From: JAAYAN01 sp964437215
GTDB taxonomy: Bacteria; Bacteroidota; Ignavibacteria; Ignavibacteriales; Melioribacteraceae
Direction of reading: 5' to 3'
Assembly (NCBI GenBank): GCA_964437215.1
Contig: CAYTFZ010000087.1
Coordinates: 1-11,299 of the forward strand
DNA: 11,299 nucleotides
Of the stretch, positions 1-6,265 are shown in pieces. The notes beneath the pieces were generated by a model. That model had not been told where the DNA came from. It was given only the letters and a program-made list of their open reading frames with translations, and made no database searches. Position 1 is the first letter of the stretch. Each line of letters begins with the position of its first letter. The translations under genes were made by a program, and so were the position numbers.

Positions 1-16
1 TTAGCTGTAATTGCTT

Positions 17-283
17 CTACTTAAATAGTTCTGAGTGTGAGCCTGTTCTTTCTAATATCAGATTATTCTTTGTGGCACTATAAATCAAAATCCAGTCTGG
101 CTCAATGTGACAATCCCTATGATTCTTCCATTTGCCGGATAAAGAGTGATCCTTATATTGCTGGTCAAGTTTTTCTTTCTTTAGAAGCAGCCTGATAACT
201 GTTTCAATTTTCTTAGTGTCCTTCCCCTGGCTTAAAATTCTTTTAAAATCTTTTTTAAATTGAGTAGTATATACCAGATTCAA
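17..283 (-). CDS. yafQ: YafQ-family mRNA interferase toxin (type II toxin-antitoxin)
   Basis: This 88-residue protein is a RelE/ParE-superfamily toxin of the YafQ branch. In that family it is a ribosome-dependent endoribonuclease that cuts mRNA in the A site and is neutralised by DinJ. The N-terminal YTTQFKKDFKR and the C-terminal block EPDWILIY...ERTGSHSELF are the family signature. By alignment from memory with E. coli YafQ, the residues needed for activity are all present: His46, His59, Asp63, His83 and Phe87. The length is normal (E. coli about 92). The start is a TTG at 281-283 that overlaps the antitoxin stop as TTGA. No ATG lies nearby, and the TTG start gives the expected N-terminus. 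Expression therefore depends on translational coupling to the upstream antitoxin. The toxin looks intact. The 16 bases to the left are too short to interpret. Confidence 0.92.
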   Translation of the reverse strand: MNLVYTTQFKKDFKRILSQGKDTKKIETVIRLLLKKEKLDQQYKDHSLSGKWKNHRDCHIEPDWILIYSATKNNLILERTGSHSELFK

Positions 284-540
284 TTACTTAGATCCTTGAA
301 AAGTTGGTCAACATCCGATGCATTGTGAAGCTCCTCGCCATTATCGGCTTTTGATAAAGTTTCTGCTGTAAGTTCGTTAGGAATTTTAATATCAAAAGGG
401 ATACCTTTTGTCAAAGAAACTTGAGTTAGGAAAATTGTTATCGCCTCAGACATTGAGATGTTGAGTTTGTTTAGAATTATCTGAGCGCTATTTTTTATTC
501 CAGGATCAATTCGAGTTTGTATTATTGCCGATTTATTCAT
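280..540 (-). CDS. dinJ: RelB/DinJ-family antitoxin
   Basis: This 86-residue antitoxin pairs with the adjacent YafQ-type toxin. Residues about 5-50 form the ribbon-helix-helix DNA-binding part of the RelB/DinJ family. The β-strand is IIQTRIDPGIK, the helix contains LNKLNISMSEAITIFL, and the characteristic GIPFDIKIPN follows. The acidic C-terminal tail (about 55-86) is where family members wrap the toxin. The ATG at 538-540 is preceded by a GGAAGG ribosome-binding site with a 5-base spacer. A consensus promoter lies upstream. Its last codons overlap the toxin start by four bases. Family members repress their own promoter as antitoxin and toxin-antitoxin complex, and a short palindrome lies between the -10 element and the ATG. 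The DinJ assignment is firm. The exact operator is inferred. Confidence 0.92.
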   Translation of the reverse strand: MNKSAIIQTRIDPGIKNSAQIILNKLNISMSEAITIFLTQVSLTKGIPFDIKIPNELTAETLSKADNGEELHNASDVDQLFKDLSN

Positions 541-556
541 TATAACCTTCCGTGTA

Positions 557-568
557 TTGTATTTACAA
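557..568. promoter_or_regulatory. Palindrome, candidate DinJ/YafQ operator
   Basis: The perfect palindrome TTGTA-TT-TACAA lies between the -10 element and the antitoxin ATG. An overlapping 8-base palindrome, AATGCATT, occupies 568-575. RelB/DinJ ribbon-helix-helix antitoxins bind short inverted repeats in this position to autorepress. The palindromes are seen; the operator role is inferred. Confidence 0.45.
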
Positions 569-578
569 ATGCATTACA

Positions 579-607
579 ATTATATGTTTTATTTTGTTTT
601 TTGTCAA
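579..607 (-). promoter_or_regulatory. Consensus sigma70-type promoter of the dinJ-yafQ operon
   Basis: On the minus strand the sequence reads TTGACA, a 17-base AT-rich spacer, then TATAAT, so both hexamers are perfect consensus. The -35 element is at 602-607 and the -10 at 579-584. The antitoxin ATG at 540 lies about 39 bases downstream of the -10, leaving a short leader with the palindrome and the GGAAGG ribosome-binding site. This is the canonical housekeeping form and not the Bacteroidota TTTG/TAnnTTTG type. Confidence 0.75.
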
Positions 608-702
608 TGTTAAAAATTACAGCAAACCTCTTTAATCAGTAAACTCCCGAGAGTTTCTATCATTAATCAAAAATAACACTAATCAAGCTCTTAATTAATA
701 AT

Positions 703-731
703 TTGAATTTTGCTGATGCTGTACGTATATT
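703..731 (+). promoter_or_regulatory. Sigma70-type promoter of the antitoxin/PIN toxin operon
   Basis: TTGAAT at 703-708, a 17-base spacer and TATATT at 726-731 make a near-consensus promoter. It sits 33 bases before the chosen antitoxin ATG at 765. The -10 element overlaps the left arm of an inverted repeat, which suggests steric autorepression. The match is visible; activity is inferred. Confidence 0.55.
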
Positions 732-750
732 AGTTCACAAAAAATACGTA
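722..750. promoter_or_regulatory. Inverted repeat, candidate operator of the PIN operon
   Basis: TACGTAT (722-728) and ATACGTA (744-750) are perfect reverse complements separated by 15 bases. The left arm covers the start of the -10 element and the right arm ends 14 bases before the antitoxin ATG. This placement suits binding by the antitoxin. The binding protein is not shown by the sequence. Confidence 0.45.
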
Positions 751-764
751 AAATGAGGTTGGCA

Positions 765-1013
765 ATGAACACTAAATTAACGTTAAAATTAAATAAACGG
801 TCAATTGAGCGAGCCAAAAAATACGCGAAGAAAAACAAACAAAGTCTTTCGGGCATTGTAGAAAATTATTTTAATCTAATAGCAAACAGCGAATCATTAG
901 ATGAAATTGAGATTTCCCCGAATGTTCTGGAATTATCCGGAATTATAAATTTGCCGGAAACAGCAGATTTAAAAGAAACTTACGGGAAACATCTTGAGGA
1001 GAAATACTCATGA
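765..1013 (+). CDS. DUF6364-like antitoxin of a PIN-domain toxin pair
   Basis: This is a small basic-then-acidic protein of 82 residues from the ATG at 765. An in-frame ATG at 753 would add four residues. The later start is preferred because GAGG at 755-758 sits 6 bases before it and because the family begins MNTKLTLKL. The N-terminal half (TKLTLKLNKRSIERAKKYAKK followed by SLSGIVENYF) has the strand-helix-helix pattern of a ribbon-helix-helix DNA-binding antitoxin. It matches the DUF6364 family that precedes PIN toxins. The acidic C-terminal tail, ending in YGKHLEEKYS, is the likely toxin-binding segment. The stop overlaps the toxin ATG as ATGA. The pairing and autoregulation are inferred from context, and the fold from pattern. 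Confidence 0.85.
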   Translation: MNTKLTLKLNKRSIERAKKYAKKNKQSLSGIVENYFNLIANSESLDEIEISPNVLELSGIINLPETADLKETYGKHLEEKYS

Positions 1014-1441
1014 TAAAAAAAGTTTTTGTCGATTCGGATATAATACTTGATTTACTTGCAAAGCGCGAACCTAATTATATTTTTGCCGCAAAATTATTTA
1101 CTTTGATAGACCGGCAAAAAATTAATGGTTTTACATCGCCGATAGTATTTGCCAATTTGCATTACCTTCTTAAAAAAAACACTTCCAATTTAATGGCGCT
1201 TAAAAATTTGCGAAAATTGAAATCTTTAATAAATATTCTGCCGGTGGATGAAAGGGTTATTGAGCAGGCATTAAATTCGGATTTTACGGATTTTGAAGAT
1301 GCAATTCAATATTTCACCGCAGCAAATAACGGAATTAACATATTATTAACCAGAAATAAAACTGATTTTAAGAAAAGCAAAATCCCGATTGCTACCGCAG
1401 AAGAATTTCTAAAAAGTTTTCCGTTACAACAAGAATTATGA
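1010..1441 (+). CDS. PIN-domain toxin (VapC-like, PIN_3 type)
   Basis: This 143-residue protein has a complete PIN-domain ribonuclease fold. PIN toxins are Mg-dependent RNases that cleave tRNA, rRNA or mRNA; the target here is unknown. Visible family marks are FVDSDIILDLLAKREP (Asp8, Asp10, Asp14), the SPIVFANLHYLL helix typical of the PIN_3 subgroup, the LPVDERVIEQAL segment, DFTDFEDAIQY (Asp94, Glu96, Asp97) and LLTRNKTDF (Asp119) close to the C-terminus. The acidic residues that would chelate metal are all present, so it looks active. The ATG overlaps the antitoxin stop by four bases. A GAGGAG ribosome-binding site (996-1001) lies inside the antitoxin gene. It ends in SFPLQQEL after a typical TAEEFL motif. 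Confidence 0.9.
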   Translation: MIKKVFVDSDIILDLLAKREPNYIFAAKLFTLIDRQKINGFTSPIVFANLHYLLKKNTSNLMALKNLRKLKSLINILPVDERVIEQALNSDFTDFEDAIQYFTAANNGINILLTRNKTDFKKSKIPIATAEEFLKSFPLQQEL

Positions 1442-1690
1442 GATTAACGAGGTAATTGATGATATAGAAATTTTATAAATTTCTCCTTCAAAAATAACTT
1501 AAAGCCGACAAAGCTTAAAGGCTGCACAATCTTAAAGACCTCTGTAATAAACAATATATTTGGTTCAATCCGACCGAAACGGACAACAAACAAGAAATTT
1601 AAATGTATCTTTTTATCGGATTGAACGACATACGCTCCTGAAATAAATAATTTTAGACCGATTAAAATTAAAAACTATAAAGGAGTAAAA
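1442..1690. other. Intergenic leader region before the TonB-dependent receptor
   Basis: This 249-base stretch carries no intact gene. An AT-rich hairpin (AGAAATTT, loop TAT, AAATTTCT; 1466-1484) follows the PIN toxin, but no T-run follows it, so it is at best a weak terminator. A short plus-strand frame ending about 1600 (…WFNPTETDNKQEI, then a stop) has protein-like composition and may be a gene scrap. A perfect 11-base inverted repeat at 1563-1626 follows. A possible -35 (TTGAAC, 1621-1626) and -10 (AATAAT, 1646-1651), 19 bases apart, could serve the receptor gene. An AAGGAG ribosome-binding site is at 1680-1685. Confidence 0.5.
1563..1626. repeat. 11-base perfect inverted repeat in the receptor leader
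   Basis: GTTCAATCCGA (1563-1573) and TCGGATTGAAC (1616-1626) are exact reverse complements, with a 42-base spacer. The right arm overlaps a possible -35 element (TTGAAC) for the downstream receptor gene. The repeat could be a regulator-binding pair, an RNA stem if the promoter lies upstream, or the ends of a small element. Sequence alone does not decide. Confidence 0.5.
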
Positions 1691-3973
1691 ATGTATCAAA
1701 AACTGATTCTTATCTTTTTAATTATTTTTTCGGCAGTGCTGTTTGCAAATCCGGGCAGCGAGATTAAGGGAAAAGTAATTGACGGAGAAATTAAACAGCC
1801 TCTTACGGGCGTAAACATTTACATTAAAGATACACAAACTGGAACAACAACTGATGAAGATGGCAATTTCAATATTGCTGATATACCTTCGGGCACATAC
1901 CAAATAGTCTTTAGTTATATAGGTTATCAAAAAGTAACAAAAACGGATATAATTGTCCGCCCCGGCAGACCAACGCAGATAAATGCAGAAATGTTTCCTT
2001 CTGCTTTGGAAATTGACAATGTTGTAGTTAAAGCGGGATATTTTTCGGAGACGGAAAACAAACCGCTGAGCACCGTAAGTTTTTCGGCAGAAGAAGTGCG
2101 CCGGGCGCCGGGTTCTGCAGGAGATGTAAGCCGCATACTTTCAACGCTTCCTTCTCTGTCTAAAGGAAACGACCAGCAGAACAGTCTTATTGTTCGCGGC
2201 GGAAGTCCCGTGGAAAACCTTTATCTTGTTGACGGAATAGAAGTTCCCAACATTAATCATTATCCTTCGCAAGGTTCTTCGGAAGGTCCGATTGGAATTA
2301 TAAATATAGATTTTATTGAAGATGTATCTTTCAGCTCGGGCGGATTTTCTGTGGAAAACGGCGACAGGCTTTCTTCTGTAATGGGTATTAAATTCCGCGA
2401 AGGCGATATGCGTAATTTTTATCCCCAGTTGAATGTAAGTATGGCAGGGGCAGGATTGTCGCTGGAAGGACCGATTGCCGAAGACAAAGTATCGTATCTG
2501 CTTTCTGCAAATAAAAGCTATTTAGATTTGATTGCAAATGCAATTCAGCTTGAAGGAGCAGTCCCGAATTACGGAGATATTCAGGGCAAAATCACTTGGA
2601 AACTTGGCGATAATGATAAAATTTCGTTTCTGAATATCTTTGCAAAAGACTATATAAAATTTGCATACGATAAATCGCTTGAAGATGAAGAAAATATTTT
2701 CGGAAGAACAAAAATATGGTCGAACGTTGCAGGATTAAGTTATCAGCACATCTGGAATAAAAAAGGATATTCGGTATTTTCGGTTTCGCACAGCGTACAG
2801 AATTTTGACGAGGATTTCAATTTAACACGTACTAAAGGAAAGCTGATGCTGAACAAATCGGACGAACAGAATATTTCAATAAATAATATGAACTTTTTTA
2901 AAATAAGCGATGCCGTAAAACTGAACTTAGGCGGCGGACTAAAAATCGGGTTAAATAAGTTTGATATTGAATACGGTTCGGAATTGAATTTTTACGGGGA
3001 AAATGAAGACGAAGCTTTTGTAAACAAAAAGCTGAATACAATAAAAGCCGGAATTTTTGCTGAACTTGATTGGATGCCTGTAAATAAACTTGTATTTAAA
3101 ACCGGTTTGCGCGCCGATTATTTTGATTACAACGGCAAAGTATTGTATTCGCCCAGAATATCGGCAATATATACAATAAGTCCCGAAAATACAATTTCGG
3201 CATCAGCCGGACTTTACTATCAAAATATGCCGAACAATGTGCTTGTTCAATCGGATTTATTCAAAAATATTAAAACTCCCGAAGCATATCATTTTGTGCT
3301 CGGCTATTCAACAATGATTTCAACTGATACAAAACTTACAGTTGAATTGTATGATAAGGAATACAGAAAATTCCCAATCGATCCCGAAAAGCCGCAATTC
3401 TTCCTTTTTGATGAAGCCGTATCGGATAACGTATTCAGATATCATAAAAGTTTAGTGGATGCCGGAAAAGCTTATTCAAGAGGAGTAGAAATTGTAGTTC
3501 AAAAGAAACTTGCAAAAGATATTTACGGACTTGCAAGCGGTTCTTATTCTATTTCAAAATACAAAGCATTAGATAACAAATGGCGGAACAGGATTTACGA
3601 TAATCCTTTGCGGTTTGCAGTAGAAGGCGGTTATATCCTTGATGAAAACTGGGAATTTTCGGCAAGATGGATTTACGCCCAGGGGCGCCCTTATACTCCT
3701 TTTGATGTTGCAGCCTCAACAAATCTGCACTCGGGAGTAATAGATATAAACAGAATAAATGACGATAGAGTGCCGGATTATCATTCGTTAAATCTGAGGG
3801 CTGACAGAAGATTTCATTTCGGAAATTCTTCGCTTGTTGTTTTTCTTGATATTTGGAATGTTTACAGCCGTGCAAATGTAGCTGCATACAGCTGGAATGA
3901 AATTTCAAATAAACAGACAGAAATAAAAGGCTGGACGCTTATGCCGATTTTAGGAATGGAGTGGGAATTTTAA
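1691..3973 (+). CDS. TonB-dependent outer-membrane receptor with carboxypeptidase-regulatory-like domain
   Basis: This 760-residue receptor is predicted to import a ligand across the outer membrane using TonB energy; the ligand is not identifiable. Residues 1-19 are a signal peptide (LILIFLIIFSAVLFA, cleavage likely after Ala19). Residues about 24-105 are the CarboxypepD_reg-like β-sandwich (IKGKVIDGEI..PLTGVNIYIKDTQTG..TDEDGNF..DIPSGTY). The plug spans about 125-240, with the hallmark SLIVRGGSPVENLYLVDGIEV at 165-185. The rest is the β-barrel, ending in WEF with a C-terminal aromatic residue, as in barrel proteins handled by BAM. The length is short for a SusC (usually about 1000), and no SusD-like lipoprotein gene lies next to it. 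A nutrient other than glycans, such as a metal chelate or cofactor, is therefore possible. The start has an AAGGAG ribosome-binding site. It converges with an AraC regulator gene. Confidence 0.92.
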   Translation: MYQKLILIFLIIFSAVLFANPGSEIKGKVIDGEIKQPLTGVNIYIKDTQTGTTTDEDGNFNIADIPSGTYQIVFSYIGYQKVTKTDIIVRPGRPTQINAEMFPSALEIDNVVVKAGYFSETENKPLSTVSFSAEEVRRAPGSAGDVSRILSTLPSLSKGNDQQNSLIVRGGSPVENLYLVDGIEVPNINHYPSQGSSEGPIGIINIDFIEDVSFSSGGFSVENGDRLSSVMGIKFREGDMRNFYPQLNVSMAGAGLSLEGPIAEDKVSYLLSANKSYLDLIANAIQLEGAVPNYGDIQGKITWKLGDNDKISFLNIFAKDYIKFAYDKSLEDEENIFGRTKIWSNVAGLSYQHIWNKKGYSVFSVSHSVQNFDEDFNLTRTKGKLMLNKSDEQNISINNMNFFKISDAVKLNLGGGLKIGLNKFDIEYGSELNFYGENEDEAFVNKKLNTIKAGIFAELDWMPVNKLVFKTGLRADYFDYNGKVLYSPRISAIYTISPENTISASAGLYYQNMPNNVLVQSDLFKNIKTPEAYHFVLGYSTMISTDTKLTVELYDKEYRKFPIDPEKPQFFLFDEAVSDNVFRYHKSLVDAGKAYSRGVEIVVQKKLAKDIYGLASGSYSISKYKALDNKWRNRIYDNPLRFAVEGGYILDENWEFSARWIYAQGRPYTPFDVAASTNLHSGVIDINRINDDRVPDYHSLNLRADRRFHFGNSSLVVFLDIWNVYSRANVAAYSWNEISNKQTEIKGWTLMPILGMEWEF

Positions 3974-3990
3974 CAGTTGACCCTTATGCT

Positions 3991-4025
3991 GCCGGCGGAG
4001 CGGAAACGCTTCCCGGCTTTATTTT
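3991..4025 (+). terminator. Intrinsic terminator of the receptor gene
   Basis: A GC-rich stem at 3991-4017 has about 11 pairs, with one bulged C and one G-T pair, and a GAAA tetraloop. On the plus strand it is followed by TTTATTTT, beginning 18 bases after the receptor stop. The T-tract overlaps the last codons of the convergent AraC gene. On the minus strand no T-tract follows, so termination appears one-directional. Confidence 0.8.
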
Positions 4026-5140
4026 GCTTTTACAACAGCTCGATATTCCGAGGGAGTAAGATTAGTATATTTCTTAAAAAGGTTATTAAAAGTTGTTTTA
4101 GAGCTGAATCCGGCATCGTAAGCTAAAGCAATAATGTTGAATTTAGCTTCTTTATCTTCTTCAATAAGTCTTTTAACTTCTTCAATCCGGTAGCCATTAA
4201 TCAAATCGTAAAAATTTTTATTAAGCTTTGTATTTATAATTTCGGATAGAAGATGTGTGGTGATGTCTAGTTTATCCGAAAGATCACGCAGACTTAAATT
4301 ATTGGTTGTGTATAATTTTTCTTTTTCAAGCAATTCAAAAAGTTTGGAAATATATTGTTGTGCGGATTCTTCACTAAGCGTGGACTTTTTATAGCTTTCA
4401 TTAATTTTTTCCGGCTCATCCCCCTTTATTTGCCATTGCGGCTGTTTGTAACTGTTATAACTTAACACAAATACAAAAATCGAAAGAGCGCCATAAATTA
4501 TAACTTCGCCATTAAATTCGTGACCAACCATTAAGTTTAATGAATAAGCAACTATTACGGAAAGCCAAACGCAAGCCGCACCATAAACAATAATATGCAT
4601 CCATTTAAGTTCGTTCTCCCCAATATACGAGTATGCTATTTTTAATTTCCGGTTTATTTCCCGCATATTTTTAAATGTAAGAATTAAGTAAATAATACCG
4701 GAAACAGGAATTAAATTTCCAATAATAATGTGGGTAAACGGCGGTTCAGCCATTCCTTCGGGAATACCGATTAGTAATTGCTGTTTTATAAAAAATAGTG
4801 CAATAAAATGAAACAGTATTACTGATACAAAAGGAATAAAATGAAGAAGATCTTTAAATGTAATTGATTTGTCGTTTTGCTTTATAGCACGTGTATAAAG
4901 ATATACTTCGGGTCCGTAAAAATAAGGGAAAGCAATATTGAAACCCACAAAATAAGGGAATTGGAAATATAGCTTTTCGATGTAAAAAATCAGAAATAGT
5001 AAATCGAGGGCAAAAATAAAATTACCAGTAACAAGATATTTATTTGCAATTCTGTTTTCGTTTTTCTTGCTAAGAAAAATTGCAATCAGAACAGATTGAC
5101 CTGCAGCCAGTACAAAAATGTATTTTAGGATTTCTTTCAT
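4019..5140 (-). CDS. Membrane-bound AraC-family transcriptional regulator
   Basis: This protein has 373 residues from the ATG at 5138-5140. An ATG at 5144-5146 and a GTG at 5159-5161 are alternative starts. The chosen start gives a protein beginning directly with the first membrane helix. Residues about 1-235 contain seven hydrophobic segments, for example YIFVLAAGQSVLIAIFL, FALDLLFLIFYIEKLYF, FIPFVSVILFHFIALFF and IIYGALSIFVFVLSY. A charged linker follows. The last ~105 residues are the AraC DNA-binding domain with two helix-turn-helices, including LSLRDLSDKLDITTHLLSEIIN and the signature GFSSKTTFNNLFKKYTNLTPSEYR. This 7TM-AraC architecture is known in Bacteroidota-type genomes. It suggests sensing in the membrane while bound to DNA; ligand and targets are unknown. 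A TAnnTTTG-type -7 box (TATCTTTG) at 5161-5168 on the minus strand would give a transcript starting near 5155, in keeping with the ATG start. Regulation of the adjacent receptor is possible but not shown. Confidence 0.88.
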   Translation of the reverse strand: MKEILKYIFVLAAGQSVLIAIFLSKKNENRIANKYLVTGNFIFALDLLFLIFYIEKLYFQFPYFVGFNIAFPYFYGPEVYLYTRAIKQNDKSITFKDLLHFIPFVSVILFHFIALFFIKQQLLIGIPEGMAEPPFTHIIIGNLIPVSGIIYLILTFKNMREINRKLKIAYSYIGENELKWMHIIVYGAACVWLSVIVAYSLNLMVGHEFNGEVIIYGALSIFVFVLSYNSYKQPQWQIKGDEPEKINESYKKSTLSEESAQQYISKLFELLEKEKLYTTNNLSLRDLSDKLDITTHLLSEIINTKLNKNFYDLINGYRIEEVKRLIEEDKEAKFNIIALAYDAGFSSKTTFNNLFKKYTNLTPSEYRAVVKAK

Positions 5141-5210
5141 AAACATTAAAATTGATTGCACAAAGATACAAAATTGATTGTCATTAATATATTTGCAAAA
5201 AATTATTGTT

Positions 5211-5228
5211 GGATAAAAATAATTATCC
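5211..5228. promoter_or_regulatory. Inverted repeat upstream of the AraC regulator
   Basis: GGATAA (5211-5216) and TTATCC (5223-5228) form a perfect 6-base inverted repeat with a 6-base AT spacer. They lie between the regulator gene and the divergent CGGC remnant. It may be an operator for either side. The rest of 5141-5335 is AT-rich with nothing else recognisable apart from the TATCTTTG box noted with the regulator. Confidence 0.3.
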
Positions 5229-5335
5229 GAAATGGAATTTACTTTTGAATACTATTTAATTGGCGCAATATATTTTTATTGATTTTACTTCTTAAAAGAA
5301 TAAATTTATGTTTTTAAATAAATTATGGAATTTAA

Positions 5336-5597
5336 ATGACAAAAATTGATATAATAATTTGCGGATGCTATAATAACTACGGCGGATATTCCAGAAGAAA
5401 TGATTAAAAACGGTGCAGGCGTAATTCATTTATTAATCGGATTGGTTATTGGATATCCTCCCCACTCCCGAATTAAACAGTTTAAAGAATATATCAAAAT
5501 CCGGTATAAAATTCCTGTTTCAATAGGAACGGAGCCGATACCGTTAAAATGTTACAGCACACTCAACGTATTGTGTCCTTTTGGAATTTTTCATTAA
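5336..5597 (+). pseudogene. Decayed CGGC-domain protein gene
   Basis: The pieces match a CGGC-domain (putative metal-binding, cysteine-rich) protein from memory of the family. From the ATG at 5336, 24 codons read MTKIDIIICGCYNNYGG… and stop at 5405-5407. The first part corresponds to the family N-terminus (IIIC..Y...GG). The C-terminal half continues in the next frame. PEEMIKNGAGVIHL, GLVIGYPP, IKQFKEYIKIRYKIPV and IGTEPIPLK fit the family pattern and end at 5597. About 40 central codons, including the name-giving CGGC motif, appear deleted. The usual cysteine after GYPP is replaced (PPHS), and an N-terminal cysteine appears to be Tyr. Frameshift, deletion and loss of ligands together indicate a dead gene. 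A plus-strand ATG at 5400 opens the second frame but would give only a 65-residue fragment. Confidence 0.72.
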
Positions 5598-5694
5598 GAG
5601 GGAAAATAATATCTCATTTGCTTAACGAAGATAAATCTATAATGGAACTATATAACTAAATCAGATATAATTTTATAACTTATGCGGATTAAAA

Positions 5695-6054
5695 ATGAAT
5701 AAAAGAAACATTCCGTTTCAAACAATTAACTGGGCGAACATTATAAAAACTGAGCACAAAGGCGATAGCGGTACAGCTTTTTGGCAGACTGTTCAATTAG
5801 AGGGTTTACGGATAAGAGTAGTTGAATATTCAAAAGGTTATATTGCAGACCATTGGTGTAAAAAAGGACATATTGTGCATTGTTTGGAAGGAGAATTTAT
5901 AAGCGAACTTTTTGGCGGTGAAAAATCTGTTTTAACAAAAGGGATGACTTATGTTGTTACGGACGACTTAAGTTCGCACCGTTCATCAACTGAAAATGGT
6001 GTTAAGCTATTAATTATTGATGGAGACTTTCTAAAATTTGCAGCTGATGAATAG
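5695..6054 (+). CDS. Small cupin-fold protein with DHWC motif
   Basis: This 119-residue single-domain cupin belongs to the family annotated as DHCW-motif cupin-fold proteins; its biochemical role is not established. The central block ADHWCKKGHIVHCLEGEF (residues 51-68) carries Asp52, His53, Trp54, Cys55, His59, His62 and Glu65. Some of these probably bind a metal, as in cupin motif 1. A second motif-like block is LTKGMTYVVTDDLSSHRSS, with His95. It starts MNKRNIPFQTINW, as family members do, and has full length. No strong ribosome-binding site is visible. It is cytoplasmic, with no signal peptide. It follows the CGGC remnant by about 100 bases and is followed by a strong terminator, so it may be transcribed alone. 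Confidence 0.88.
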   Translation: MNKRNIPFQTINWANIIKTEHKGDSGTAFWQTVQLEGLRIRVVEYSKGYIADHWCKKGHIVHCLEGEFISELFGGEKSVLTKGMTYVVTDDLSSHRSSTENGVKLLIIDGDFLKFAADE

Positions 6055-6064
6055 TTAAAGCTGC

Positions 6065-6111
6065 TATCAAAAGCTGAGGATAATAATCTTCGGATATTTG
6101 TTATCAAAAGC
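6065..6111 (+). repeat. Short direct repeat after the cupin gene
   Basis: The 10-mer TATCAAAAGC occurs at 6065-6074 and again at 6102-6111, with period 37. It lies between the cupin stop and the terminator. It is too short to assign a function and may be chance in AT-rich DNA. Confidence 0.35.
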
Positions 6112-6162
6112 ATAATTTTATATGAATTTAATTCACAAAAAAACTGGTATTAACATATGTTT

Positions 6163-6187
6163 GCCCCGCCTGCACCGGGGCTTTTTT
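6163..6187 (+). terminator. Intrinsic terminator after the cupin gene
   Basis: GCCCCG (6163-6168) and CGGGGC (6176-6181) form a GC-only stem with a 7-base loop, followed directly by six T residues. It lies about 108 bases past the cupin stop and about 80 bases before the next gene, and separates the two transcripts. The remaining bases of 6055-6265 show no gene and no convincing promoter. Confidence 0.88.
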
Positions 6188-6265
6188 ATTTAATTTCATT
6201 TTACGGTTTTGCTTTAACAAGATATTTATTATGATTGCAGTAAACAAATTCGGCAGTACACTGGA

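Noticed and set aside
1..16. A stop codon of a further minus-strand gene at 1-3
   Set aside because: Only a few codons would be inside the window and they overlap the toxin end; nothing can be supported.
1718..3908. Minus-strand open frames at 1718-1930, 1927-2136 and 3549-3908
   Set aside because: They are antisense to the TonB-dependent receptor, which has a full set of family motifs. No motif or start signal supports them.
1691..3973. SusC-type glycan importer
   Set aside because: The receptor is about 240 residues shorter than typical SusC, and no SusD-like lipoprotein gene is adjacent.
6156..6163. TATGTTTG, an exact match to the Bacteroidota -7 box
   Set aside because: No TTTG-like -33 box is found at the right distance, and it runs into the terminator stem, so a promoter here is unlikely.
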